Source: Patella vulgata
Taxonomy: Eukaryota > Mollusca > Gastropoda > Patellidae
NCBI RefSeq assembly: GCF_932274485.2
Contig: NC_065884.2
Location: 32,817,540 to 32,881,539, forward strand
Length of the DNA: 64,000 nucleotides
Reading direction: 5' to 3'
Position numbers and translations under genes: made by a program. The number at the start of each line of letters is the position of its first letter. The stretch's first letter is position 1. Below the pieces are notes generated by a model that was not told the origin of the DNA, made no database searches, and worked only from the letters and a program-made list of their open reading frames with translations. Positions 55,256 to 64,000 of this stretch are shown here, one piece after another.

Positions 55256-56454
55256 TATTCTATTTGATGCCGTAACGTAGTTTCGACCTTTGGGGTAAGA
55301 AGTCACTTTAGAAGAAGAATACATATTTGAAGACGTTAAGAAGAAAACCTGAACAATCCAGCAACAGAAAAATTCTGGTGGAAAAAAAGAAATCTGGTGG
55401 AGATATTCGAAAAATTGGGTAAATACATTTTGTTTGGAAAATTAAATGTGTTAAATTTGTTTAAAGACCAACTAATATTAATTTAAAGTTAAAATCTAAT
55501 TAGAAACTAAGTATTTAAAATTTAACTGTATAGAGAATAAATTACAGTCATTCATAAGTTGAGATTGATAGGTATATTAAACAATATAATATGACTGGCT
55601 ATAGGTATCTATATTGTCAGGTTAACATGACCTGTAGTAAATTTGAGTAATAAAATTTAAGTTAAAGAGAAAGTTTAGGGAGTAGGTTTTAAAAAAAATA
55701 ATGATAAGGAAACGGAATAGGGAATAAAGTAGGGAACTAATGTTGTCTCCGGATCGCAGTGAGAACGACGGCAGAGCTAAGGATGAAGTTTGTGAGTGAT
55801 TAACTCTAGTTTCCTAGTTGGCCGTGGTTTCTACTGTGATTCGTTAATTTGTGTTTTTTGTTGTTTCGTATACTATATAATTTTGAGGCCCTTAGTCCAG
55901 GCCTTAGAGTTGTTGTAATTTAACTTTTGATTAAAAAGTTGGGTTATGTTAAAAATCCCATATGGTTAATCTAGGGATGTATGTTATAGTTTTCCTGGGA
56001 AAAAACTAAAATTATAGGCTCGTTAAATTGTGAGATTATCGCAAAGTCATTAATACGAATTTAATAGGAGGTTTAATTAAGAATACGACACTTTTTAGAA
56101 AAGTGGAGTATACGGTAAATTTTGTCCGTATATAATTTTATGTAATTAAATTTTTGCTTTAGAAACGTAATATTAACGTTTAATATATACTGCTAATTGC
56201 TTTAAGCTGTCGACACGAGAGGATTAGAATGTGTAATTTGACATGAGGTCGAATTATTATAAACAATAGGTTCTAACACTGTGTTAAATTTGATGTGTGT
56301 AAAAGTCCCGTGACTTCAGTGGTTAGTGAATGAAATTATATGTGTGATTAAAAGCTAGGTATATTCTGATTGTCATGATTATATAAATATGGACTGTGTT
56401 CTGATTGAATGGAGCGTACGGCCATTTTCTCTCAACATAGTTGTAGATAAATTA

Positions 56455-56530
56455 AATAAAATGGGCTTTAACGTCCTACTGTAGGATAAAATGGGATGTC
56501 ATTCAGATAGTGGCCATATCTGTGTGTCAT
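56455..56530 (-). mobile_element. SINE tail fragment within the LTR element interior
   Basis: AAATGGGCTTTAACGTCCTA then CTGT is the reverse complement of the SINE tail ACAGTAGGACGTTAAAGCCC. It is followed by GGCCATATCTGTGTG-type sequence. Only the tail and some body remain. Confidence 0.55.
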
Positions 56531-57482
56531 CCTGGCTAATGTAATAATAGAGGGAATGTTTTTGTAATAGTGGATAGTGTTTATAAAAAAACGAAATACT
56601 AAATTGTAAATGATTAGGTCAAAAAGGTCACATTACTGACGGTGAAATATAAAATAATAATGTAGGAATTCTAAAACAGAAACGGAAATTAACACATCAA
56701 AGTTTATTAATACTTAAATAAAGTTAATTTTAATTAAGAGTAAGATTTACAAATAATTTTTCGAAATAATAATATTAGACTAATATCAAAATAAATTTTT
56801 TTTTTAAAAATAGGTATAGTTAGTTCTTGGTCTGATGGCAATGACATGTTTGATTGATGGATAAAATTGTACAAACCAATCATACTTAGAAGAAAAAAAG
56901 AAAGTTTCAACTTGACACTATGGTAGCTGAAACAGACCAATACAAATCCAAGAAGAAGAAATGGTTTACCAGTTTACCAAATTGACATTTCCTGAGACAG
57001 AATTTAAAGTGAAATCTGAACTTTATAAATATTACGAGATGTGTTATAGTGTTTTGAAATAAGGACACTTGAAGATTTAAAAAAAGACAATTTGTGTTTT
57101 CTGTGTTTGGGCTTAGTGAATTTTCATAGGATTTTACAGTGATGAACTTTTTGGAGAACTTTTGCATGCAACTTTTAACTTTTGATTTTTGATTATATGT
57201 GTGTTTGTGTTTTCACAGTTTTGTTATATAGTATAGTATCATTGATATTTGCCTGTTGCATGAATAATTATAGGGTTTAGCACATAGAAGTTTTAAGAGT
57301 CTCCTACCTGTTCATTTAGCATAAATCTTGCAAGTGGGGGAGGTGATATATGTTGATTTTCTAGATTTCTGCTACATTTATGAATAGTTATATAATTCTA
57401 CAGATGTTGGTATGGTTATTGTAAAGGATTCAAGGGATCTTTTACCCAATACCGAGCAAAAAGTCTTAAAGAAAGGGACGAA

Positions 57483-58169
57483 TGTAATACTTTTAGTAGA
57501 ATTTTTGCTCGAGAAATAACATATTCGCATAATATGTGATATGTACTTAAAATACTTAAATCAACTTAGTCTGTAATTGACAGTTGACACATAAAAAAGA
57601 GCTATTTATCGAAAACATATGTCACTCATTTAACACCAGAATTACACGTGAGTGGAATTATTCTAATTGCATCATTTAGCTTAAAGTAACCAATCATATC
57701 GTTAATTACACAAGTTCAGGGCCATGATCACGCGTTATTGTGCATGATATTCATTTACCTTTAAAAGAAACCGGGGTACCCTGTAAGTCAGACTTGAATT
57801 AGATTCCAGAGATCGAGGGTACATCTGAGTTCCTAGACAGCCGAGAGGCTGGATAGGGTGGAGAAGTGGTTTTAGCTATATAGTATTGTAATTTGTGCTA
57901 TGCTTGTATACCTGTATTCAGTTATATGCTATATAAAATGTAGAAGCGAACTATGCATTATTATTCCTGGTAAGACAAACGTCTTAAGAAACTGGAAGAA
58001 GTAAATACACAACGTGAAGCAGAAGTAAAGACTGCTAGAGACAAATTCTAGACGATCACAAGGCTACAGAAATATGTAGTAAGAATAGATGCGTGGGTTG
58101 TATGTAGGATGTGGCAACCGGTTTTCTCGCCCGCTCTCCACGTCAGACAGAAAGACCCATGGTGCTCCA
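57483..58169 (+). repeat. 3' LTR of the non-coding element
   Basis: 687 bp, about 99 percent the same as the 5' LTR by eye. Confidence 0.85.
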
Positions 58170-58238
58170 CATCAGATACCATGGGAACAAACGGCTCCGC
58201 TTCTGGATTTAAGGGCTGATGATCAGATTCTCGACAGA

Positions 58239-59267
58239 TCACAATACCTTCGCTAGACGATCTGGATTCACTTGATAAACTGTACAATTGTTTTGATTCA
58301 ACCTTGGGTGCAGAAGATTTACGTGCTGGTTGTACTGAAACGTCAGATTTATCGACTGGCAAGTCATTGCATTGAAGAAGCAAATTCCTGTGTAATCTTC
58401 TTGACTTTCCTTTAAAACTTCACTTCTAACCTCATAGACGGGTGAATTATCATCTATACGTTTGACTACGATGTGAATATGCTTTTCCAAGTAATTGCGT
58501 AGCTTTCCTGGCCAACCTCTTTCACCAAGATTCCTGACCAAAACACGATCTCCAAGGACAAGAACGACATTCTGTGGTTTTGCATCTCTCCTAGTCTTAG
58601 ACCGAGCACTAGCCTTACGAGCACTACTGGAAGCTTTATCATAGGCTTCACGCATACAACATTCTGACCATCTATCAACGTAATCTTTATATCCTGAGTG
58701 CTTTCTTGGTTCGTCTAAACAGAAAATAAGATCAACTGGGAGACGAGGCTGTCTTCCGTATAATAGAAAATGTGGTGAGTAACCTGTGGTCTCATTCTTA
58801 GTACAGTTATAAAAATGTACCATCTTTGAAACATGGTTTTTCCAGTCGGACTTGAAATCTTCTGGAAGTGTCCGGAGCATACTTAATAGGGTACGATTTA
58901 GCCTTTCTACTTGACCATTTCCTTCAGGGTGGTATGGAGTTGTTCTCGAATGTTTGATTCCGCAATACTTCTGAAGTCTGCTGAAGAAATCGTTTTCGAA
59001 TTCCCTACCCTGGTCGTGGTGAAGTTTTTCAGGAAATCCAAACTTTAAAAAATAATCATTAAAGATCTTGTCGGCAGCAGTACGACCAGATTTGTTGGTT
59101 GTTGGGTAGGCGACAGCAAATCTTGTGTAGTGGTCAACAACAAGTAAAATATACTTGTATCCGCCTTTGCAGGTTTCTAAATGAAGGAAGTCAATTGATA
59201 CCATCTGAAATGGGTGCGTTGTTTCAATGGAGCTACAGTCTTCTTGGTTGGGGCATCGACTTGACAC
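58239..59267 (-). pseudogene. gypsy integrase region (fossil)
   Basis: An open stretch with the Ty3/gypsy integrase core: FQMVSIDFLHLETCKGGYKY, ILLVVDHYTRFAVAYPT, HHDQGREFENDFF, and TTPYHPEGNGQVERLNRTLL holding the D,D(35)E residues. It continues into a basic linker and a chromatin-binding-like C-terminal part. It would join element DNA to host DNA. It is part of the broken remnant. Confidence 0.88.
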
Positions 59268-59728
59268 AAGAACATAACCGTGTTATATAATGATCAATAT
59301 CAGACGCCATCTTGGGCCAAAAGAATCTACTTTGAACCAGCGACATAACCTTCTCGGTGCCTAGATGTCCCATGTTGTTGTGTAACTGCTGTCGTACAAA
59401 TTTGCGATATTTCATAGGCAATACCAATTGAGATAATTTCTTTAAATCAGAAGTAGACTTGACTCGTTTCAACAATCTATCTCTGTCAATTACCAATGAT
59501 GAGTATTCTCGAAGGAGTCTAGTTGATTCTTCAGGACAGGCTTTTCGATCAGCCCTGGTTAGTTTATTACCGCTAGATACTAACTTCTTCACAAAGGCAA
59601 TACTGGAATCCTTATCCTGTTCTGAACAAATCTCTTCTTTACTGATTAAGTTTAACTCTTCACAAACATCCTTCACATCATCTACTCTGGAACACCATAC
59701 AAAATTTCTATCATCTTGAGTTTTTACT

Positions 59729-59812
59729 GACAGACGGACCGACAGATGGATGAATGGACGGACGGGGGCGACGGCAATATACGACCACATTTCCATGTGG
59801 GTGTATAAAAAT
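59729..59812 (+). mobile_element. pearl-type 3' module, solitary
   Basis: GACAGACGGACCGACAGATG, ATGGACGGACGGGGGCGACG, GCAATATACGACCACATTTC, CATGTGGGTGTATAAAAATG. It is the shared 3' end without a core, abutting the gypsy remnant. Confidence 0.75.
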
Positions 59813-60429
59813 GAATATTATGATATATAATAGTATTTGTGTTGATGACTTTATTGTTTCAATACCCAGTACTATAGCTGGTGATCGGATAGTTTTATTG
59901 CTACCACTTCCTCCCATGTTCCTCTATTCTTGGTGCCAATCATTCGGACATTCCTCCTGCCTAGCGGTCAACATATTTTGCTAAAGCCACTCGTATAGTA
60001 CTAATCAGTATACGCATTCAAATTTTTTTATACAGAGTTGTATATCCGTATCAGAAGAAAGAAATTTTCGAAACCTTTTTCTACAGTGTATATTTGCAGT
60101 ATCGGTACTTTTGTTTTACGTCCAGTATCATCTGAAAGAAAGAAATTTTGCAGAGACTTGTCTTGCCGTAGACAACATGAGACTAGAAAGAAACTTGCAA
60201 TATAGGCCTGCAGCCAAAATTTCTAGCGTGAAGCAGACGTGTTAACCCCAGGTATGAAAAAACAGGAGACCAGCAATGAAAAAACAGGAGAATCCAGGAG
60301 ATTTTTTTTTTCATCAAATAACTTCATTTTTATTGATCATAGACTAATACTAAATGTCTTTTTACACTGTGCACTCGTTTTTTGCTGCATACAACAATGA
60401 ACAAATGAAAATTAGATCACGGGACAATT
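59813..60429. other. unassigned sequence
   Basis: No gene. A short direct repeat (ATGAAAAAACAGGAGA twice, about 60,256 and 60,278) is followed by a poly-T run. Confidence 0.4.
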
Positions 60430-61140
60430 CTGTAATTGCATAAAAACGGCTATTATAAATTACAACTTCTGGAATGAGGATCGTTGGCAGTTGGAATTCG
60501 ATATAAGAGTAGGCGATAGTGCCGCTGCCCGGGCAAAATTTCCCTCATAGCACACTGTATGGCGTATGCCCGTCTTCATTAGCCCAGTAAAGGAGCAGAA
60601 CAGTAGGACGTTAAACCCCATTTCATTTCATTTGGGTATTTATAAATGACGACATTACATTCGCCTTTCCGTATACGATAGATTAAGGTCCATATTTTTA
60701 TTTCATTAAATGCAACTTTATATATATGGTACGCAATACAAAAGACACATAAGAGAAATGTAGATCGTAGCGAGCACACACACCTATCTAAAGACCTGTC
60801 TTTAATTATACAAAGACCTGCGTAAAACACACGGTCAAATGATAAATCACACGGTAAAACGTTTTACTTCCCAAATTTTTATTTAACACGTACGTGTCAG
60901 ATAAACCTGTTGGTCCTTGATTATACTCCTTTTGGTGCAGTTATCGCAACTAGAGAGAAAATACGCCAATTAAACAATACACAACATTAACACACCTCTA
61001 CAGAAAACGCACCGTCGCACAGTTATTCACCCCTAGCGTTAATTAACTCACCTCTCAGACAGTTTTTCACCCTTGTTAATTAACACACCTTATTTACAAT
61101 TTTAACGCACTAATACCGAGTAATAATCGGAAAATTAATT
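60430..61140 (-). repeat. F repeat, inverted copy, with SINE insertion
   Basis: Reverse complement of 14,640-15,560. Reading minus, it has GTTAATTAACAAGGGTGAAA, AACTGTCTGAGAGGTGAG, TGCACCAAAAGGAGTATAAT, ACACGTACGTGTTAAAT and finally CCAACGATCCTCATTCCAGA. The middle part matching about 15,180-15,500 is replaced by a SINE body and tail (60,484-60,637). Confidence 0.65.
60484..60637 (+). mobile_element. SINE (copy 3) within F repeat
   Basis: TTGGCAGTTGGAATTCGATA, GCTGCCCGGGCAAAATTTCC, ATAGCACACTGTATGGCGTA and AACAGTAGGACGTTAAACCC, then CATTTCATTTCATTT. It closely matches 29,178-29,330. Confidence 0.75.
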
Positions 61141-61480
61141 TTCTTTCGACACACGTACAAATAACAAACGCGACAAAGAATTCTATCAGGGCTGTGCACA
61201 GATTGACACCTTAGCAGTTCTCGGTGCTAGTTCCTCAGGCTTGGTGCCTGTTTATTTAGGTCAAAGTACATCCCACCCGCACTTTTATTACGCTTTCCCT
61301 TGTATCACTACACAAAATTTTTTCATTAATTCTGTCTACTCTTGGCTATAGTCGCGATTTTTATAGATATTTACGTCACTTAAAAGTTTGTTTGGTCAAG
61401 GGTAACAGGTATTAAGTGGCCGTACTCCAAATCTAGTTGTGGGCCTCCATTCCATAACCATTGCGTGTTTGGGCTGCTTA
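61141..61480. other. unassigned sequence
   Basis: No gene or element recognised between the F repeat and the short repeats before the DIRS-like remnant. Confidence 0.35.
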
Positions 61481-61624
61481 CATTGGTATATTGAATCTTG
61501 TCTGCTGTGCTCTATTGCTATATTGAATTTTGCCTGCTGTGCTATTGCATATTGCTTCTATTTATTTAAATATTGAAGCAGGGAAATGCCTGGTTATATT
61601 GCTATATTGAATCTTGCCTGCTGT
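61481..61624 (+). repeat. short spaced repeat TATTGAATCTTGCCTGCTGTGC
   Basis: TATATTGAATCTTGTCTGCT, TATATTGAATTTTGCCTGCT and TATATTGAATCTTGCCTGCT, each then GTGC, occur at about 61,488, 61,521 and 61,603. They may be part of the upstream end of the DIRS-like element. Confidence 0.6.
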
Positions 61625-63008
61625 GCCATCAACCTCCACATTAACTATCTCCCCAAAACAAAAGACTAAAACCCTTTCCCTTGACCTCTGGCAAAAAGCT
61701 TTCTCAATATTTAGGGACGTTTATATCCAAAAACAACCAGAAGCCGCAAGTCATTTACTGTTGTATAATAGCTTGGTCACAGACCTGGCTAGTGTTTATG
61801 GCCTTGCGGCTTTCGATTTTTATGATGCCCAATTTCGTCTGTTACGACAATCCAGCTCTCTTCCGTGGGGTCAAATTCACGCGAACCTTTGGCTTCAGGC
61901 CTCTACGCTCCATAGCCAGCATGTACATAATCAGTTTACACCCAGACCAAATACATCAAACATACAAAGAGATTGCTTAAAATTCAACAGTCATTCTGGC
62001 TGCCAGTTACCCCGTTGCACCTATTCACACATATGTTCCCTGTGCAGCTATAGTCACCCTGCTCACAACTGCTACACACGTCGAACATCCAGAAACCCAT
62101 CCTTTCTACCGCTCCTGTCCCTCACCCGGAACACTCCCTCCAGTTTCGCAAGCCACCCCGTGTATGCGCCCTCCTCCTGCAATGCTCAAACCTTTCGTCT
62201 CACGTTATTCCTTTCGTCGCAGAAAAACCAACAACATCCTACAACCCAGATATTCCTTTTGCCAGCCAAGTACATCCTTCCATAAAGGTCCCAACCCCAA
62301 TACGGTTACATAGACTTGAAGATATTCTGCAAGATTATAATCCAACGCAAGTCGAATATTTAATCACAGATTTCTCTTTCGCTTTTCATATACCATTTTC
62401 AGGTTCAAGAATTGCCTCTATCGCCAATAATCACCCATCTTGTGCACAGCACATGGATGTTTTAGTTAATAATATCAACCATGAGCTACATGCTAGCCGT
62501 GTCATGGGTCCTTTTCTTAGTCCCCGATTCCCAAATTTAACTTGCTCCCCTCTTGGGATTGTTACTAAACATGAACCAGACTCTTTCCGTCTGATCCATG
62601 ACCTCTCCTTTCCTAGGCACCACTCCATAAATTCTGGTATTGACCCTATTTTCATTGCTGTTTCCTATGGTCCAGGGGCTCTCATGGCCAAAGCTGACAT
62701 CGAAAGTGCTTTCCGGCTGATTCACATCCACCCTACAGACTATGAGTTGCTAGGGTTTTCTGTTTGTCTGGGAGAGCAGCGCTATTATTTCACAGACATG
62801 TGTCTACCCTTTGGTCTCAGCAGGAGCTGCAAAACATTTGAGCGTTTCAGTACAGCTCTTCATTGGATCTTAGAAAAAAAGTACCAATGCTCAGTTAGCC
62901 ACATGATCGACGACTTTTTCTTTATTGGTCCTGCAAATTCTATGAAGTGCCAACACTCACTCACGACCGACCTTCCTGAACCTCGCCTTATTCCTTGGTA
63001 TACCTATA
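61614..63008 (+). mobile_element. DIRS-like (tyrosine-recombinase) retroelement remnant (fossil)
   Basis: A gag-like region at 61,614-62,285 contains CLKFNSHSGCQLPRCTYSHI and CSLCSYSHPAHNC, a Cys/His cluster seen in DIRS/Ngaro-group first proteins. It is followed by the start of a reverse transcriptase at about 62,330-63,022 (DSFRLIHDLSFPRHHSINSG, KADIESAFRLIHIHPTDYEL, CLPFGLSRSCKTFERF and the catalytic HMIDDFFF). The family is judged from the motif style shared with DIRS-order elements. The RNase H and recombinase parts are missing because a Tc1-like element cuts it off. It is broken, with about two breaks besides that. Confidence 0.7.
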
Positions 63009-64000
63009 CACAGCCAAATTAAAAACTTGACACTCGGGATTTTTGGGACTAGATTTTTAATATTTGGTTTAAGGCAACTATTTTAGTGTTATGTTGTGCA
63101 CAGACGACCTTGACATCAACAGAAAGCAAGAATACGTCTCGCTGAAAGTCCTTGACATTGATAACGTTCGTGATGTCACAGTACCCCCCAAAATGAAATT
63201 CACAGACTTGGAGAACAATCGGAATAAAGTGTTTAGTAACGGTTGTGGCCTCCTCTAGCGTCTCGTACTGCCACACAACGTCTTCTCATGGATCTCAGAA
63301 CATTAGTAAACACTACCCGAGGAAGACGTCGCCTCTGCTCAGCAAGAGCATGTTGAAGGTCCTGCAACGTCAGTGGTGGATTCACTTGCTGATGAACATG
63401 TCGACTCAGTTCGTCCCAGATGTGTTCAATAGGATTATGGTCGGGGCTAAGCGACGGCCAATCCAGGACTTGGACACCGGCATTTCTTAAAAAATTCTGG
63501 GTAGCAATTGCTGTATGGGGTCGAGCATTGTCTTGTTGAAACGTTAGTCCAGGCCCATGTCTCTGCATAAACGGAAGAAGAACAGGTTGCAAAATCTGAT
63601 CCCTGTACTGGACAGCATTTAAGTTCCCTTGGACAACAACACGAGGAGAACGTCCATGTGCACAAAAAGAACCCCAAACCATGACGCTGCTGCCACCAAA
63701 TCGGTCAACTTCTCTGACGCATACTTGAGCGTAACGTTCACCTCGTTGCAGTACACTCAGACCTTGCCATCGGCAATCTCAAAGTGAATCGAGATTCGTC
63801 ACTAAAGACAACCAAATTCCACTGTGTTTGAGTAAATCTTATGTGTCTTGTGGTCCACACAAGTCGGTTACGGCGATGAAGAGGTGTCAATATTGGTCCA
63901 TTATAGGGCAGCCTGCAAGCGATTTCGAACAGTTTGTGCAGTTTCCTTCCACCAAACATGTCTCTACTTGTGGAGGTTGCAGTGACAAATCTGTTTCTAA
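63009..64000 (-). mobile_element. second Tc1-like family, partial (runs off window)
   Basis: A different Tc1-like element from the four TACTATTC copies. Its low-coordinate end is probably at 63,009 (CACAGCCAAATTAAAAACTT after TA at 63,007-63,008), placed by the style of such ends and the point where retroelement sequence stops. Only one end lies within the window, so no target duplication can be checked. Confidence 0.65.
63233..63959 (-). pseudogene. Tc1-like DD34E transposase, frameshifted, N-terminus outside
   Basis: Minus strand. 63,738-63,959 carries WTTRHIRFTQTQWNLVVFSD then ESRF (first Asp). 63,233-63,682 carries MVWGSFCAHGR, FQQDNARPHTA (second Asp) and SLSPDHNPIEHIWDEL (Glu), with 34 residues between the last two. 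The pieces are in different frames; the middle reads QRGERYAQVCVREVDRFGGS in the second frame, so one frameshift lies near 63,765. It ends RDARGGHNRY. The HTH region would lie beyond 64,000. Low similarity to the other Tc1 family shows a separate lineage. Confidence 0.85.

Larger units (their letters stand above)
54569..58169 (+). mobile_element. non-coding LTR retrotransposon inside gypsy pol
   Basis: LTRs of 687 bp at 54,569-55,255 and 57,483-58,169 start TGTAATAC and end CA, with about five mismatches between them (roughly 0.7 percent), so the insertion is recent. A 4-bp duplication CATC flanks it (54,565-54,568 and 58,170-58,173). A purine tract AAAGAAAGGGACGAA precedes the right LTR, giving plus orientation. 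The 2.2-kb interior shows no gag or pol similarity in any frame, so it must depend on another element. The primer site after the left LTR is not one I can assign to a tRNA. Confidence 0.85.
54430..59730 (-). mobile_element. Ty3/gypsy retrotransposon remnant (fossil), split by an LTR element
   Basis: Minus-strand gypsy pol remains lie at 58,170-59,730. A short coding-like tail is on the low-coordinate side up to 54,568, with a 3.6-kb LTR element inserted between. Recognisable parts, in order along the minus strand, are the integrase zinc-binding region (HNNMGHLGTEKV, about 59,420-59,300), the integrase core (59,267 downwards) and the C-terminal GPY/F-like region (LGDRVLVRNLGERGWPGKLR). Protease, reverse transcriptase and gag are absent; the upstream side is cut off by a pearl-type 3' end at about 59,730. 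The remnant is broken, with about two to three breaks besides the insertion, and is older than the inserted LTR element. Confidence 0.85.

Noticed and set aside
55256-57482. Hidden coding genes in the interior of the non-coding LTR element
   Set aside because: The longest frames (for example 56,907-57,167 minus) are AT-rich with no gag, protease or polymerase motif.
61614-62285. Host zinc-finger protein
   Set aside because: The Cys/His cluster is followed at once by a DIRS-style reverse transcriptase, so the gag-like part of a retroelement is the better reading.

Overview
The window looks like a transposon-rich stretch of an animal genome, most probably a mollusc. The evidence is AT-rich DNA, spliced exons, and almost every named kind of animal mobile element. 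It also has tandem-core elements bearing ACGG/ACGGAC microsatellites like the 'pearl' elements of bivalves, and SINE tails ending in a GTAGGACGTTAAACCCC-type motif. There are no bacterial genes, operons, CRISPR arrays, rRNA genes or free-standing tRNA genes. The organism is inferred; the element structures below were read directly.

Host genes are sparse. Two minus-strand exons fit a ZIP-type (SLC39) zinc/metal transporter of the ZIP8/ZIP14 kind: exon A (42,625-42,747), with a clear ZIP transmembrane segment, and exon B (21,011-21,250), a cytoplasmic-loop-like exon. Both are phase 0 with plausible splice sites and lie in the right order. If they belong to one gene, the 21 kb between them is an intron packed with mobile elements. 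A possible first exon or promoter lies near 23,071 (+), and a weak orphan ORF at 49,754-50,053 (-).

Layout. 1-943: D-family tandem repeat with a dimeric higher-order pattern. 1,235-3,375: hAT-like element with an 8-bp target duplication and a palindrome-rich MITE inside it. 4,590-5,649: internally deleted Tc1 copy. 6,219-6,780: pearl-like element with B core. 8,012-8,306: LINE 3' fragment. 8,985-13,060: an inverted pair of 'ATGGCGGC' repeats enclosing a SINE, a foldback element, a GAAAAA-rich tract and a second D array. 13.5-16 kb: small tandem repeats, a SINE and repeat F. 16.3-20.2 kb: A-family array split by a Tc1 copy. 21-22.8 kb: exon B, a D array and an A fragment. 24,114-28,307: Ty1/copia element with 228-bp LTRs. 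29,534-31,267: TTAA-type transposon with a hAT MITE inside. 31,813-33,320: Tc1 copy with an open transposase gene. 33.8-42 kb: A, G, B, E and C repeat families. 42.6-44.3 kb: exon A and the second Tc1 copy with an open gene. 44.6-45.8 kb: small tandem arrays. 46.0-53.4 kb: broken zinc-finger and Tnp2/CACTA-like transposase gene with a 1.56-kb hAT element between the parts. 54.4-59.7 kb: Ty3/gypsy pol remnant interrupted by a non-coding LTR element. 60.4-61.1 kb: inverted copy of repeat F. 61.6-63.0 kb: DIRS-like retroelement remnant cut by a second kind of Tc1-like element that runs off the window.

The most interesting pattern is modular. The A, B and C families share ends (ATACGCCCACA near one end, TGTGGGCGTAT at the other, plus an ACGG-type microsatellite and a small hairpin) but carry unrelated tandem cores. 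B, C and D cores all have units close to 150 bp. The same 5' module is joined to B cores twice and to a C core once. Several nested insertions with clean target-site duplications (TA, TTA, TTAA, 8 bp, CTGCC, CATC) fix element ends and relative ages. Tc1 and the copia element look youngest.
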